Notes: generated from the letters alone by a model not told the origin. Positions 45,228 to 54,912 are shown, counted from the first letter of the stretch. The stretch: 64,000 nt of DNA from an uncultured Erythrobacter sp. (GCF_958304185.1 NZ_OY284433.1:1488001-1552000); one strand, 5' to 3'. A program made the numbers and translations.

Positions 45228-46109
45228 CAACCGCTCGTAATGCGCGCGCAGGCTCTCGCTGCCATATTCGGGGGTGAGGTCGGCGGAATATTCGCCGGTC
45301 GCCGGATCGCGCACCAGCATCGACTCGGTCGCATAATAACGCGCGATGCGGGCATATTCGGCCTTCTCGGCGAACCAGTCCGATACCCCCGCGCCAAGGC
45401 CCAGCACTCGTTCGGCGTAGGTGAAGATCTGGGGCGAGACCGATTTGAATTTCGGCGCTTTGCCCGCGACTTCGAAAAGAATTTCGCCCGCCTCGCGCAA
45501 GGATATCGCGGGGCCGGGGCCGCCGATGGGGAGGATGCGGTTCGCGGCCTCGGGATTGTCGATGGCCGAGGCAATGAACCGCGCCAGATCGCCGTCGCTG
45601 ATCGGTTTGCAGCGGGTGAGGTTGCCGTCACCAAAGATAAGGAACGGCTTGCCCGCCTTCACCCGTTTCACCTGACCGGACAGCGACTTGAAGAAGGCCG
45701 TGGGGCGGATGATGGTGTAATTCATCGCGCTCGCGGTCAGGCGCGCTTCGAACTTGAGCTTGGCGTGCTGGAAGGCGAGGAGCGGCTTCTGCACGCAGAT
45801 TGCGGACAGCAGGATGAAGTGCCCCACGCCCGCCGCCTCAGCCGCTTCGAGCAGTGCGAGGTTGGCGCGGTAATCTACCGCCTCGGCATCCTTGGGCGCG
45901 CCGCTACGTGAGGCGATGCAGGAGATCACGACCTCGGGCGGCGCTTCGGTCATTACCGCCGCCAACGCCGCCCCGTCAGCCAACGCAGCACGTGGCAAAG
46001 GCGTGACCGCGTGCCCCTCAGCCGCCAGCTGCGCCGCCACCGCTGAACCAATGGTGCCGCTCGCTCCGGCAAGGACGATATGGCGCGGCGTGGGACGGTC
46101 TGGGTTCAT
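45213..46109 (-). CDS. bciA: Divinyl chlorophyllide a 8-vinyl-reductase, BciA type
   Basis: The 298-residue NAD(P)-binding protein begins HIVLAGASGTIGSAVA (Rossmann glycine motif). It carries the distinctive LLSAICVQKPLLAFQHAKLKFEA, RPTAFFKSLSGQ, FGDGNLTRCKPISDGDLA and LPIGGPGPAIS, all typical of BciA/DVR rather than general NmrA-like reductases. It reduces the C8 vinyl group in (bacterio)chlorophyll synthesis using NADPH. Its presence implies a phototrophic host with its main photosynthesis cluster elsewhere. It is a single gene that converges on the galactosidase operon. Confidence 0.9.
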   Translation of the reverse strand: MNPDRPTPRHIVLAGASGTIGSAVAAQLAAEGHAVTPLPRAALADGAALAAVMTEAPPEVVISCIASRSGAPKDAEAVDYRANLALLEAAEAAGVGHFILLSAICVQKPLLAFQHAKLKFEARLTASAMNYTIIRPTAFFKSLSGQVKRVKAGKPFLIFGDGNLTRCKPISDGDLARFIASAIDNPEAANRILPIGGPGPAISLREAGEILFEVAGKAPKFKSVSPQIFTYAERVLGLGAGVSDWFAEKAEYARIARYYATESMLVRDPATGEYSADLTPEYGSESLRAHYERLLKGV

Positions 46110-46212
46110 CCCGCCACCCTAACGCGCGACGACCGAGCGCAAAAGTGCGAGTTGCCGGATTGCCCCCCGCTCGGGCAGCGCTAGGGTGGGGCCTGAGAGG
46201 GAGCATGACGCA

Positions 46213-47937
46213 ATGGCTGAGGCCGATTATGATTGGGTGATCCGCGGCGGCACGATTGCCGATGGCAGCGGGGGCGACCTCATTGAGGGCGATATCGCCA
46301 TTGCCGGTGGGCGCATCGCTGCCATGGGCGAGGTCAGCGGCAGCGGGCGCGAGGAGATCGACGCGCGCGGGCGGATCGTCACTCCCGGCTTCATCGACGT
46401 TCACACCCATTATGATGGCCAGTGCATCTGGGCCGAGGAGCTTTCGCCCTCCTCCTCCCACGGTGTCACCACGGCGGTGATGGGCAATTGCGGGGTCGGT
46501 TTCGCGCCCTGCCGCCGCGCCGATCACGACATGCTGATCAATGTGATGGAGGGGGTCGAAGACATCCCCGGCATCGTCATGACCGAGGGGCTGGACTGGG
46601 ACTGGGAGACCTTCCCCGAATATCTCGACAAGGTCGCCGCCGGGAAGCGTGACATCGATGTCGCCGCCTACCTGCCGCATTCCCCTTTGCGGGTCTATGC
46701 GATGGGCGAGCGCGGCGCAGCGCGCGAGGTCGCGACGGACGATGACCTTGCGATGATGCGACAACTGACCGCCGACGCCATGCGGGCGGGCGCCATCGGG
46801 TTCGCCACCTCGCGCCTCTCGATCCACAAGACTGCGGACGGGCAGGCGATCCCGACCTTCGACACCGATATCGCCGAACTCGAAGCCATCACCAGCGGCA
46901 TGAAAGATGCCGGCGCGGGGACGTTTCAGGTAGTGCTTGATGCCTTCGTCGGGTGGGACAAGGAATACAAGGTGATCGAGCGGGTGATCGCCGCTTCCGG
47001 CCGTCCGGCGACCTTCACACTCGCCTCCGGCAATGACGCGCCGCCGCGCTGGCGGCGGGTGCTGGAGATGCTGGAGGCCACCAATGCGGCGGGCGGGGTC
47101 GCCAATGCACAGGTGATGCCGCGCCCGATTGGCCTAATCGCAGGGCTGGAACTGACGGTGCACCCCTTCGTCCTCTGCCCAAGCTGGGCGAAGATCGCGC
47201 ATCTTGCGATCCCTGAACAGGTCGCCGCGATGCGCGATCCCACATTACGCGCCGCACTCCTCACCGAGGACTTTGCCCCCGGCCACCCCTTCAACGAGCT
47301 CGCCCGCAACTGGCGCTGGCTATTCCCCCTCGACGATCCACCGAACTACGCCCCGCCCGCTTCGATGAGCATGGCAGGCCAGGCGGAAGCGCGCGGCTGC
47401 ACCCCGCAGGAGGTCGCCTATGACCGCCTGCTGGCAACCGAGGGGCGCGGGCTGTTCCTCGCCGCGCTCGGCAATTACGAGAACGCCACGCTCGATTCCG
47501 CGCATGAAATGCTGCGCCACCCCTATTGCGTCCCCGGCCTTGGCGATGGCGGCGCGCATTACGGGGCGATCTGCGATGCGAGCTATTCGACCTACCTTTT
47601 GACCCAGTTCGTCCAGCAGGAAGGCCCGCTGCAATTGGGGCTGGCCGAAGCGGTGCACATGCTCACTGCCAAGGCAGCGCGCGCGGTGGGCTTTACCGAT
47701 CGCGGGACGCTTCAGGTCGGCGGCAGGGCGGATCTCAACGTGATCGACTTGGACGGCCTGCGCCTCCACCTGCCCGAAGTCGTGCGCGATCTGCCCGCGG
47801 GCGGCCGCCGCTTGCATCAGCGCGCGACGGGTTACGAAGCCACTATCGTCGCCGGAGAGGTAATCCGGCGCTTCGACCAGTCGACCGGCGCGCGCCCCGG
47901 CAAACTGGTGCGCGGCGCAGGTTACCGCGCGGCCTAG
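46213..47937 (+). CDS. N-acyl-D-amino-acid deacylase/D-aminoacylase-like amidohydrolase
   Basis: The 574-residue amidohydrolase has the metal motif PGFIDVHTHYDGQ and a HGVTTAVMGNCGVG loop typical of D-aminoacylases and the AAH3-type family. A C-terminal beta-sandwich (GTLQVGGRADLNVIDLD) completes the composite domain. It hydrolyses N-acyl amino acids or related amides, and no signal peptide is seen. ATG 46213 follows GAGAGGGAGCATGACGCA, which supplies a good ribosome site. It overlaps the convergent membrane-protein gene by 4 bp. Confidence 0.87.
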   Translation: MAEADYDWVIRGGTIADGSGGDLIEGDIAIAGGRIAAMGEVSGSGREEIDARGRIVTPGFIDVHTHYDGQCIWAEELSPSSSHGVTTAVMGNCGVGFAPCRRADHDMLINVMEGVEDIPGIVMTEGLDWDWETFPEYLDKVAAGKRDIDVAAYLPHSPLRVYAMGERGAAREVATDDDLAMMRQLTADAMRAGAIGFATSRLSIHKTADGQAIPTFDTDIAELEAITSGMKDAGAGTFQVVLDAFVGWDKEYKVIERVIAASGRPATFTLASGNDAPPRWRRVLEMLEATNAAGGVANAQVMPRPIGLIAGLELTVHPFVLCPSWAKIAHLAIPEQVAAMRDPTLRAALLTEDFAPGHPFNELARNWRWLFPLDDPPNYAPPASMSMAGQAEARGCTPQEVAYDRLLATEGRGLFLAALGNYENATLDSAHEMLRHPYCVPGLGDGGAHYGAICDASYSTYLLTQFVQQEGPLQLGLAEAVHMLTAKAARAVGFTDRGTLQVGGRADLNVIDLDGLRLHLPEVVRDLPAGGRRLHQRATGYEATIVAGEVIRRFDQSTGARPGKLVRGAGYRAA

Positions 47938-49496
47938 TCCCGGGGCTCGATGGCGTAAACCAGCCCGGCACCGCCGTATGGCACCGGCACCAGACCGTCA
48001 GGAACGGCGACCGGCTGCGCAAAGTCGCCGATGATCCAGACATGCGTGAAAGCGCCCAGCGGCAGCTTTGCCAGCGATTGCGACAGCTTCGGCCGGATGC
48101 GGTGGCTGCAATCCTCACGCTGCACCAGGTGGGAGGGGTCGCGGTAGAACGGCCCCGCCGCCGGATAGTGCACCCGCATCGGGTTGACGCCCGGCTGCTG
48201 CCACTGATCATTGACGAAGGCGTTGCGCCGCGCGATCCCCGCGCCGACCGCATGGTCGAGCACCGGCATGGCCCAAGGGTTCCAGCACGGCTTGACCACG
48301 AAGAAGGCGATGCGCGCGCCCATCGGCATCGGCTCAAGCGCGGTCAGTTCGGCCTGCGCTCTGCGGTCCTGCTGGATATAGGCGACGCTGGTCACCGCCA
48401 TGCGTCCGGCGAACAGAGCCAGCGCGATGGCGCCTGCCGCCTGCAAGACCTTCGACCCCAGCCTGACTGGCCCGATCGCCACCAGCGCCAGCGCGAAGGC
48501 GTAGGGCACCAGTCGCATGTCGGCAAAGGCCGATCCGAACACCCGGCTCGGCATGATCGCGTAGCAGATGAAGCACAGCAGCGCCGCCACGCCGACGCTG
48601 CGATCATACCGCACGGTCTTGCTGAACAGCGCCCAGCCCATCAGCGCGCCGATCACCGCCAGCGCGCCAACGTCGAGATTGTACCACTGCGTCCTGAGCG
48701 GCGAGATCAGCCAGAACAGTTTGAAATCGAGCGACCAGTCCCCCATCGCGGCGCCGGTCGATTCCGCGCGCCAGATCACCATCGGGATGATCGGCAGCAG
48801 CAGCGGCCAGCACGCGCCCAGAATGCGCAGCACCGCCGCGACCGGGCGGGTGCGCCCGGCGAAGACCTCGCACAGCATGGCCGATCCAGCCATCAGCCCG
48901 AGGAACGCCCAGCCATAGGTGTGGCACACCCAGATCATCGCCCCCGCCACGCCCAGCCACAGCCGCGCCGCGACCTCGCGCTGACCCCGGTGCCACCGCA
49001 GCCACAGCACGAAGGCCAGCATCGCCAGCGCCATGCTCAGCGCGTAGTTGATGAAGCCGTAGTTGAACGGGTAGCCATATAGCAGCGGGATCGCCGCGAC
49101 CGCGAACGGCGTGACGCGGCCATGCACTTCGCGCGCGATCAGCAGCAGGCCGAGCGCGCCGAGCAACTGCGTCAGGATCACGACGAAATGGACCGAGGCT
49201 TCCAGACCCAGCACGCCGTGCAACACCTGCACCAGAATGTCGGCTCCCAGATTGCCGATCAGCTTCCATTCGTAGGTGTAGAAGGCTTGCAGCTCGGGCC
49301 GGTTGGCTAGATCTGTCTGCACCGCATAGCGCCCCAAGTGGCCGTACAGATCGACCAGCGGCGGGAAGTCGACCAGCAGCAGCGGCGTGATCGCGGCAAG
49401 GCAGACGAGCAAAATGACCGGCCAGCGATCCAGCCAGCCGAACGCCTGCGCCGTGCCGCCGCGCGGCACGCTCTCAATGGTGTTTGAAGGGGTCAT
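47934..49496 (-). CDS. Multi-pass membrane protein, probable GT-C glycosyltransferase-like
   Basis: The 520-residue protein has about 10 hydrophobic segments after a short cytosolic N terminus and a soluble C-terminal tail of about 140 residues. The first loop contains DFPPLVDLYGHLGRY, an acidic/histidine pattern reminiscent of GT-C enzymes that use polyprenyl-phosphate sugars. It starts with ATGA overlap after gtrA and is last in the gtr-like operon. In gtrABC systems the third gene is a serotype-specific glucosyltransferase; this gene is in that position, which is the main support for the call. Confidence 0.65.
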   Translation of the reverse strand: MTPSNTIESVPRGGTAQAFGWLDRWPVILLVCLAAITPLLLVDFPPLVDLYGHLGRYAVQTDLANRPELQAFYTYEWKLIGNLGADILVQVLHGVLGLEASVHFVVILTQLLGALGLLLIAREVHGRVTPFAVAAIPLLYGYPFNYGFINYALSMALAMLAFVLWLRWHRGQREVAARLWLGVAGAMIWVCHTYGWAFLGLMAGSAMLCEVFAGRTRPVAAVLRILGACWPLLLPIIPMVIWRAESTGAAMGDWSLDFKLFWLISPLRTQWYNLDVGALAVIGALMGWALFSKTVRYDRSVGVAALLCFICYAIMPSRVFGSAFADMRLVPYAFALALVAIGPVRLGSKVLQAAGAIALALFAGRMAVTSVAYIQQDRRAQAELTALEPMPMGARIAFFVVKPCWNPWAMPVLDHAVGAGIARRNAFVNDQWQQPGVNPMRVHYPAAGPFYRDPSHLVQREDCSHRIRPKLSQSLAKLPLGAFTHVWIIGDFAQPVAVPDGLVPVPYGGAGLVYAIEPRD

Positions 49497-49876
49497 TCCG
49501 AAGCTGCAGGCCTGAAGACAAAGCGTTGGGAGAGGAGGAAGAAGATCACCACATAGGCTCCGAGCGCCGGAAGCTGCGCCAGCGCGCTGTCCGCGCCCAG
49601 CACCAATTGCGCGGCCAATAGCACCGCGACATTCACCCCATAAGCAACAGCGAAGGCCGCCAGAAACCGCAGGACTTCACGCGCCGAAACCGCGCCTCTG
49701 ACGCCAAATACGTAGTGGCGGTTGAGCGTGAAGGACACCACCAGCCCGACGGCATAACCCGCCGCGTTGGCCGCCAGCCCGCTCATCCCCGCCCACAAGC
49801 CGCCAAAGATCACCGCCCAGCCAACAGCGGAATTGGCAAAGCCGGTCAGCAGGAAGCGGCCCAAGCGTTGGAGCAT
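49493..49876 (-). CDS. GtrA-like flippase family membrane protein
   Basis: The 127-residue protein has four membrane helices and GtrA features: RFLLTGFANSAVGW at the start, a YAVGLVVSFTLNRHYVF motif, and ending VIFFLLSQRFVFR. GtrA proteins are thought to flip polyprenyl-phosphate-linked sugars. ATG 49876 is only 5 bp after the methyltransferase stop and begins the first conserved segment. Confidence 0.88.
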   Translation of the reverse strand: MLQRLGRFLLTGFANSAVGWAVIFGGLWAGMSGLAANAAGYAVGLVVSFTLNRHYVFGVRGAVSAREVLRFLAAFAVAYGVNVAVLLAAQLVLGADSALAQLPALGAYVVIFFLLSQRFVFRPAASE

Positions 49877-49880
49877 GGTC

Positions 49881-50582
49881 TCAGCGCGCAACCAGCACAT
49901 ATTGCGCGCCCAGCGGCAGCCAGCCGAGCCCGCGTTCGAGCGGACGCAGCGGGGCGAGCATCGCGGGGAAGAACAGCGTCCAGCGCAGGGCCACATCGGC
50001 AAAGCCCGCTGCCCGCAACCGGCGGCGCATCTCCGGACCGCTGATCAGCACGGCGTTCGCATCGAACGGGCAGGTGCGCACTGCGTGCTGGGTCGCCGGG
50101 TTCCAGGGGTTGTGCTCGAACAGCACGAAGCGCCCTTGCGGGGTCAGCGTGCGGCGGATTTCGCTCAGCAGGCGGATGTGATCTTCGGCCGGGATGTGAT
50201 GGAACACGCAGGCCGTGAAGATGAGGTCGAAGGTTCCAGCATCAAACGGCAGCGCCTGGCCGTCATAGCACACCGCATCGATCGGGCGGATCGCCCGCGC
50301 CTCGCAATGGCTGAGCGAGCGTGATGATACGTCCAGCGCGGTCAGCGCCGCAGCGGGAAATTCGCGCTGCAAGTGCGCGATGCAATTGCCCCGCCCGGCG
50401 CCGAAATCCATGATCCGCCGGGGCGCGATCCCCGCCGCCGCCATGATCCGGGCGGCTTCGACCGCCTTGTAGGCCGCGAAGAAATCGGGATCCTCGCCGC
50501 TCAACCTGACCGAGGCGGCGTGCTGCGCGTCATATTCATCGACGTAAGCGTCAAATTCAGCCTGCGACACGGAGGCCCTCAT
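49881..50582 (-). CDS. Class I SAM-dependent methyltransferase
   Basis: The 233-residue protein has motif I RIMDFGAGRGNCIAHL, a downstream acidic LTALDVS, and FDLIFTACVFHHIPAED. The C-terminal part (GPEMRRRLRAAGFADV; FPAMLAPLRPLERGLGWLPLGAQYV) ends in a probable membrane-associated segment. It sits between the GT2 gene and gtrA, where it may methylate a sugar, lipid carrier or glycan end. ATG 50582 overlaps the GT2 gene by 26 bp. Confidence 0.82.
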   Translation of the reverse strand: MRASVSQAEFDAYVDEYDAQHAASVRLSGEDPDFFAAYKAVEAARIMAAAGIAPRRIMDFGAGRGNCIAHLQREFPAAALTALDVSSRSLSHCEARAIRPIDAVCYDGQALPFDAGTFDLIFTACVFHHIPAEDHIRLLSEIRRTLTPQGRFVLFEHNPWNPATQHAVRTCPFDANAVLISGPEMRRRLRAAGFADVALRWTLFFPAMLAPLRPLERGLGWLPLGAQYVLVAR

Positions 50583-51594
50583 GCGGTTCGGTGGGGGTTG
50601 CGGTGGCGGCCTCGTCACTCAACCGCGCATCAAGGCTGACCGGATGACGTCGCACCTCGGCGATGATGAACAGCGGACGCTGCTTGGCTTCCATGTACAT
50701 CCGGCCGAGATACTCGCCGAACACGCCCAGCACCAGCAGCTGGACGCTACCCATGATCAGGATGAGCGCGGCAAGGCTCGCCCAGCCCTCCACCGTGCCA
50801 CCCTGCATCCACACCCAGACAATCCCGATCAGCGAGACAAGGCCCGCCAACCCGAACACCATCCCCAAGTGCGAGGCGAACCGCAGCGGCACAGTCGAAA
50901 AGCTGGTGACGGCATCCACCGCCAGCGCGATCATCTTGCGCAGCGGGTAATTGGTTTGTCCGGCGAAGCGCGGATCGCGTTCGTAGGGGAAGGCAATCTG
51001 GTTGAAGCCGACGAAGCTTACCAGCCCGCGAATGAAGCGGTAGCGTTCCGGCATGGCATTGAGCTGATCGACCACCCGGCGGGTCATCAGACGGAAATCG
51101 CCGGTGTCGCGCGGGATGTGGGTGTCGACCATGCTGCCGAGCATCCGGTAGAACAATGAGGCGGTGCCGCGCTTGAACGCGGTCTCGCCGTGGCGCTTGC
51201 TGCGCTGGCCATAGACAACGTCATAGCCCTTGCGCAGCTGCTCCAGCATCGGGCCGAGCAGTTCGGGCGGGTCTTGCAGGTCGGCATCGAGCACGAACAC
51301 CAACTGCCCGCGCACATGGTTGAGCCCGGCGGTCAGTGCCAGCTGATGGCCGTGATTGCGCGACAGGTTGATCGCCACGATGCGCGGATCACGCTCGGCA
51401 TGCTTGCAGATCACATCCCAGCTGGCGTCCCTCGATCCGTCATTGATCAGGACAAGCTCGAACCGATCGGCAAAGATCGCTTCGGCCGCAGGGATCACCC
51501 GCGCGATCAGCGCGTCGAGCCCGGCCTCCTCGTTATAGACCGGGATCACCACGGAAAGCTCGCAGGGGCCTGAGAATGATTGCGAAACCTGCAA
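50557..51594 (-). CDS. Polyprenyl-phosphate glycosyltransferase, GT2 (GtrB/DPM1-like)
   Basis: The 345-residue protein has a GT2 domain (LSVVIPVYNEEAGLDALI; LVLINDGSRDASW; VFVLDADLQDPPELL; RDTGDFRLMTRRVVDQL) and two C-terminal membrane helices. GtrB-type enzymes attach a sugar from a nucleotide donor to undecaprenyl phosphate on the cytosolic side. The start is taken as TTG 51594, because AGGAGG lies 9 nt upstream and the remaining in-frame extension to 51672 is not conserved-looking. It is first of the four-gene operon. Confidence 0.9.
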   Translation of the reverse strand: MQVSQSFSGPCELSVVIPVYNEEAGLDALIARVIPAAEAIFADRFELVLINDGSRDASWDVICKHAERDPRIVAINLSRNHGHQLALTAGLNHVRGQLVFVLDADLQDPPELLGPMLEQLRKGYDVVYGQRSKRHGETAFKRGTASLFYRMLGSMVDTHIPRDTGDFRLMTRRVVDQLNAMPERYRFIRGLVSFVGFNQIAFPYERDPRFAGQTNYPLRKMIALAVDAVTSFSTVPLRFASHLGMVFGLAGLVSLIGIVWVWMQGGTVEGWASLAALILIMGSVQLLVLGVFGEYLGRMYMEAKQRPLFIIAEVRRHPVSLDARLSDEAATATPTEPHEGLRVAG

Positions 51595-52079
51595 GTCTCC
51601 GGCCCTCCTGAAGCCAACGGCGGTGATAACGGAACAATGGCGGATTGGGGTCAACGGGCCGGCGTGACCCACGCACCCGCGCCGGGCGCTGCTATATCCA
51701 GCATGACCGGCCGAATTTCAAGCATAGAGCACGCAGCGCCAGTCTGTGGCTGGGAGCGGCACTGTTGCAAAATGATTACAGCAGGCAAGATGTATGCGCC
51801 AACATCTGCCTACGGATTGTTTTTCGTTGACCCCTTGAAACTCAAACGCAACATCTGTGCGGCCAGTCAGGTGCACGGGGGTCGCGCCCAGCTGCTGCCA
51901 AGCGCGAGGAAGCACGCTGCGATCAGCGCAGCCGTAGCGTCCCGCATGTTACAAAAGCGGATGCCATCAGGCGTCCGGTCGCAAGGCGGCATACCGCCCT
52001 CAGACCGGATTGTGATTTTTCCAGCGGGCGAAGGCGTCCGCGCGGAGCATCATGCTCGAGAACCAGACAAGGGGTAGCA
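51595..52079. other. Long divergent leader upstream of TonB receptor
   Basis: This 485-bp gap lies between the GT2 gene and the divergent receptor gene. An open plus-strand frame covers much of it but looks non-coding. Bases 51770-51860 are clearly less GC-rich than their surroundings and may hold promoter or regulatory sequence. No riboswitch or operator could be recognised. Confidence 0.55.
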
Positions 52080-54842
52080 ATGCGAAATTTCCAGACAGTT
52101 CGTCATTCCGGCTCGTCGATCGCCATCGGCGCGGCCTTGTTTGCAGCATTCAGCGCTGCACCGGCTCAAGCCGCCGAAGCAGCCGAGGCAGACGGCCCTG
52201 ATGCCGTAGTCACTGTCGCGGCACAGGCCGGGGCCGACGCAGCCGAACAAGCCGCCGCTGATGCGATGGAGGATAGCGGCAACGTGCTGATCGTGACCGG
52301 CACGCGGCGCTCCAATCGCACTGTCTCTGAAAGCCCGGTGCCGATCGATGTCATTTCGGCCGAACAGCTGCGCCAGACCGGCCTCACAGAAACCGCGCGG
52401 GTGCTGCGCGATCTGGTGCCCTCATTGAACTTCCCGCAGCCTTCGATCACCGACGGCACCGATGCGATCCGCCCGGCGACCTTGCGCGGGCTCGGGCCAG
52501 ACCAGACGCTGGTGCTGATCAACGGCAAGCGCCGCCATGTCTCGGCACTGCTCAACATCAACGGTTCGGTCGGACGGGGCAGCACGGCGGTTGACCTCAA
52601 CCTGATCCCGTCCTCCTCAATCGGCCGGGTCGAAGTGCTGCGTGACGGCGCGGCGGCGCAATATGGTTCCGACGCGATTGCCGGGGTGATCAACTTCCAG
52701 CTCAACGATGCGCGCGAAGGCGGACGCTTCTGGGTCAATTACGGCGGCTACAACACCCGCATTGCCGGGGTGCAGGAAGTGACCGGGGTCAACGGCACAG
52801 CAGGCCAGACACCCACCCTGACGCCCGATGGCGTGCTGCAACTGACCGGCACCGGGCGCGATCTCAAGGTCACCGATGGCGAGATCCTTGCGGTGTCGGG
52901 CAATATCGGCCTGCCGCTGGGGCCGGAGGGCTTCCTCAACATCACCGCAGAATATCGTGATCGCGGCGACACCAACCGGGCGGGCTACGATCCCCGGCGC
53001 AACTATTCGCAAAGCGGCGCGCTCGATCCGCGCGAGTTGACGCTCGACCGGCGCTATCACCGCTATGGCGATCCTGAGACCGAGGATCTCAACATCGTCG
53101 TCAACATGGGTATCCCGCTGGACGAGAATGTCGAATTCTACGCTTTCGGCAGCTACGGCACGCGCGATGCGGAATCCGCCGGGTTCTATCGCCGCGCCGC
53201 CGATAACCGCAACATCACGGCGATCTATCCCGATGGCTTCCTGCCGCTGATCAACACCGACACCAAAGACTTTGCGATCGTCGGCGGGCTGGAAGGCGAC
53301 TTCGGCGGCTGGATGTGGGACCTGTCGATGTCCTACGGCGAGAACGAGACCGACTTCCGCATCACCGAAACGCTCAACGCCTCGCTCGGCGCGGGCAGCC
53401 AGACCGAATTCGATGCCGGTTCGATTGCCTATAGCCAGCTGATGGCCAACCTCGGCATCAGCCGGGAGCTGGAAATCGGGGGCATCGAGCAGATGACCCT
53501 GTCCTTCGGCGCGGAATGGCGGCGCGAGGAATACCAGCTGGGTGCGGGCGAGCTGAACAGCTATATCGCAGGGCCGGTACGGGTCGGGGCGAACAACCCC
53601 TTCATCACCGGCGCAGGCGCGACCGCCTTTGCCGCGCCGGGCGCGCAGGTGTTCCCGGGCTTCCAGCCGGTGATCGGCGGGGTCAACGTAACTAACCCCA
53701 ACGCGCGCGAGAACGTGTCGCTTTATGCCGAGCTTGATACCGATATCTGGGACGGCTTCAACGTTCAGGCCGCCGGGCGGTTCGAGGATTACAGCGACTT
53801 CGGATCGACCCTCAACGGCAAGCTGGCCAGCCGACTGGAGCTGATCGACGGCTTTGCCCTGCGCGGCGCGGTGTCGACCGGGTTCCGGGCGCCTTCGCTC
53901 CAGCAGCAGTTCTTCGCGGCGGCTGCCACCAACAATATAGGCGGCGTGCTGGTCGATGCGGTGACGCTGCCGGTCAACAACCCGGTCGCAATTGCGCTGG
54001 GGGCGGCCCCGCTCAAGGCGGAAAAGTCCTTCTCGTGGTCGGCAGGCGCGGTGTTCGACAAGATCGACGGCCTCAACATCACTGTCGATTACTACCAGAT
54101 CGACATCGACGACCGCATCGTGTTGACCGACAACCTCAGCGCGAACCGCGATGCGGCGGGCAATCCGACCGGTGGCAACCCCGGTCGCGGGATCGCCGAA
54201 ATCCTCAACGGGGCCGGGTTCACCAGCATTTCGGCCGCGCGGTTCTTCTTCAACGGGATCGACACCCGCACCCGCGGGTTCGACGCGATCGCGACCTACC
54301 GCACCAGCCTTGGCGATCTGGGCTCCCTGTCGCTGACGGGGGGTTACAACCGCAACGATATCGACATCACCGGACGGCGCAGCACGCCGGGCGATCTGGC
54401 GCAGGTGCCGGGGATCGATCTGTTCGGACGGCTCGAATCCCTGCGGATCGAACGCGGCCAGCCCAAGGATCGCATCAATCTCGGCGCAGATTGGGAGTGG
54501 AACTGGCTGAGCGCCACCGTGCGCTCGAACCGCTATGGTGAGGTGTTCTCCGCCGGTGCAACGCCGCTCAACGACTTGCTGCTCGAACCGCGCTGGATCA
54601 CCGATCTCGAAATCCGCATCCGTCCGGAAGGCGGCATTGCCGAGGGCGTGGAGCTGGCGTTCGGGGCGAACAATGTGTTCGACCAATACCCCACCGTGAA
54701 CCCGACCGGGCGCGCCACCGATCCGGTCACGGGCAATCAGGCCAACCTGTCGGTCAACAACTACTTCCTGCCGTTCTCGTCCTTCTCGCCCTTCGGGTTC
54801 AACGGACGGTTCCTCTACGGGCGAGTGAGCTTCGCCTTCTAA
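52080..54842 (+). CDS. Large TonB-dependent outer-membrane receptor
   Basis: The 920-residue receptor has a signal peptide ending AAPAQA, then an alanine/glutamate-rich linker (about 32-65) before a TonB-box-like NVLIVTGTRR. The plug domain contains VEVLRDGAAAQYGSDAIAGVI, and the barrel ends RFLYGRVSFAF with terminal phenylalanine. The class resembles sphingomonad receptors for large or glycan-type substrates. No enzyme genes adjoin it in the same direction, so the substrate is unknown. ATG 52080 follows AAGGGG. Confidence 0.92.
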   Translation: MRNFQTVRHSGSSIAIGAALFAAFSAAPAQAAEAAEADGPDAVVTVAAQAGADAAEQAAADAMEDSGNVLIVTGTRRSNRTVSESPVPIDVISAEQLRQTGLTETARVLRDLVPSLNFPQPSITDGTDAIRPATLRGLGPDQTLVLINGKRRHVSALLNINGSVGRGSTAVDLNLIPSSSIGRVEVLRDGAAAQYGSDAIAGVINFQLNDAREGGRFWVNYGGYNTRIAGVQEVTGVNGTAGQTPTLTPDGVLQLTGTGRDLKVTDGEILAVSGNIGLPLGPEGFLNITAEYRDRGDTNRAGYDPRRNYSQSGALDPRELTLDRRYHRYGDPETEDLNIVVNMGIPLDENVEFYAFGSYGTRDAESAGFYRRAADNRNITAIYPDGFLPLINTDTKDFAIVGGLEGDFGGWMWDLSMSYGENETDFRITETLNASLGAGSQTEFDAGSIAYSQLMANLGISRELEIGGIEQMTLSFGAEWRREEYQLGAGELNSYIAGPVRVGANNPFITGAGATAFAAPGAQVFPGFQPVIGGVNVTNPNARENVSLYAELDTDIWDGFNVQAAGRFEDYSDFGSTLNGKLASRLELIDGFALRGAVSTGFRAPSLQQQFFAAAATNNIGGVLVDAVTLPVNNPVAIALGAAPLKAEKSFSWSAGAVFDKIDGLNITVDYYQIDIDDRIVLTDNLSANRDAAGNPTGGNPGRGIAEILNGAGFTSISAARFFFNGIDTRTRGFDAIATYRTSLGDLGSLSLTGGYNRNDIDITGRRSTPGDLAQVPGIDLFGRLESLRIERGQPKDRINLGADWEWNWLSATVRSNRYGEVFSAGATPLNDLLLEPRWITDLEIRIRPEGGIAEGVELAFGANNVFDQYPTVNPTGRATDPVTGNQANLSVNNYFLPFSSFSPFGFNGRFLYGRVSFAF

Positions 54843-54868
54843 ACCGGCGGCAAGCCCGCCAATGATAT

Positions 54869-54912
54869 GGGCGGTGGAGAGCAGGTCAGACCGGCTCTCC
54901 ACCGCCCGTTCT
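54869..54912. terminator. Strong 14-bp hairpin terminator
   Basis: GGGCGGTGGAGAGC (54869-54882) pairs perfectly with GCTCTCCACCGCCC (54894-54907) around an 11-nt loop and is followed by GTTCTTAT. It lies 27 bp after the receptor stop and immediately before the convergent stop at 54912, so it can end transcription from both strands. Confidence 0.85.

Noticed and set aside
47934..49496. Oligosaccharyl transferase/PMT call for the multi-pass protein
   Set aside because: The first-loop acidic motif is only suggestive, so only a GT-C-like call is supported.
51580..52077. Plus-strand open frame of 165 codons in the gap before the TonB receptor
   Set aside because: No family pattern, mixed composition and no good ribosome site; probably non-coding leader.
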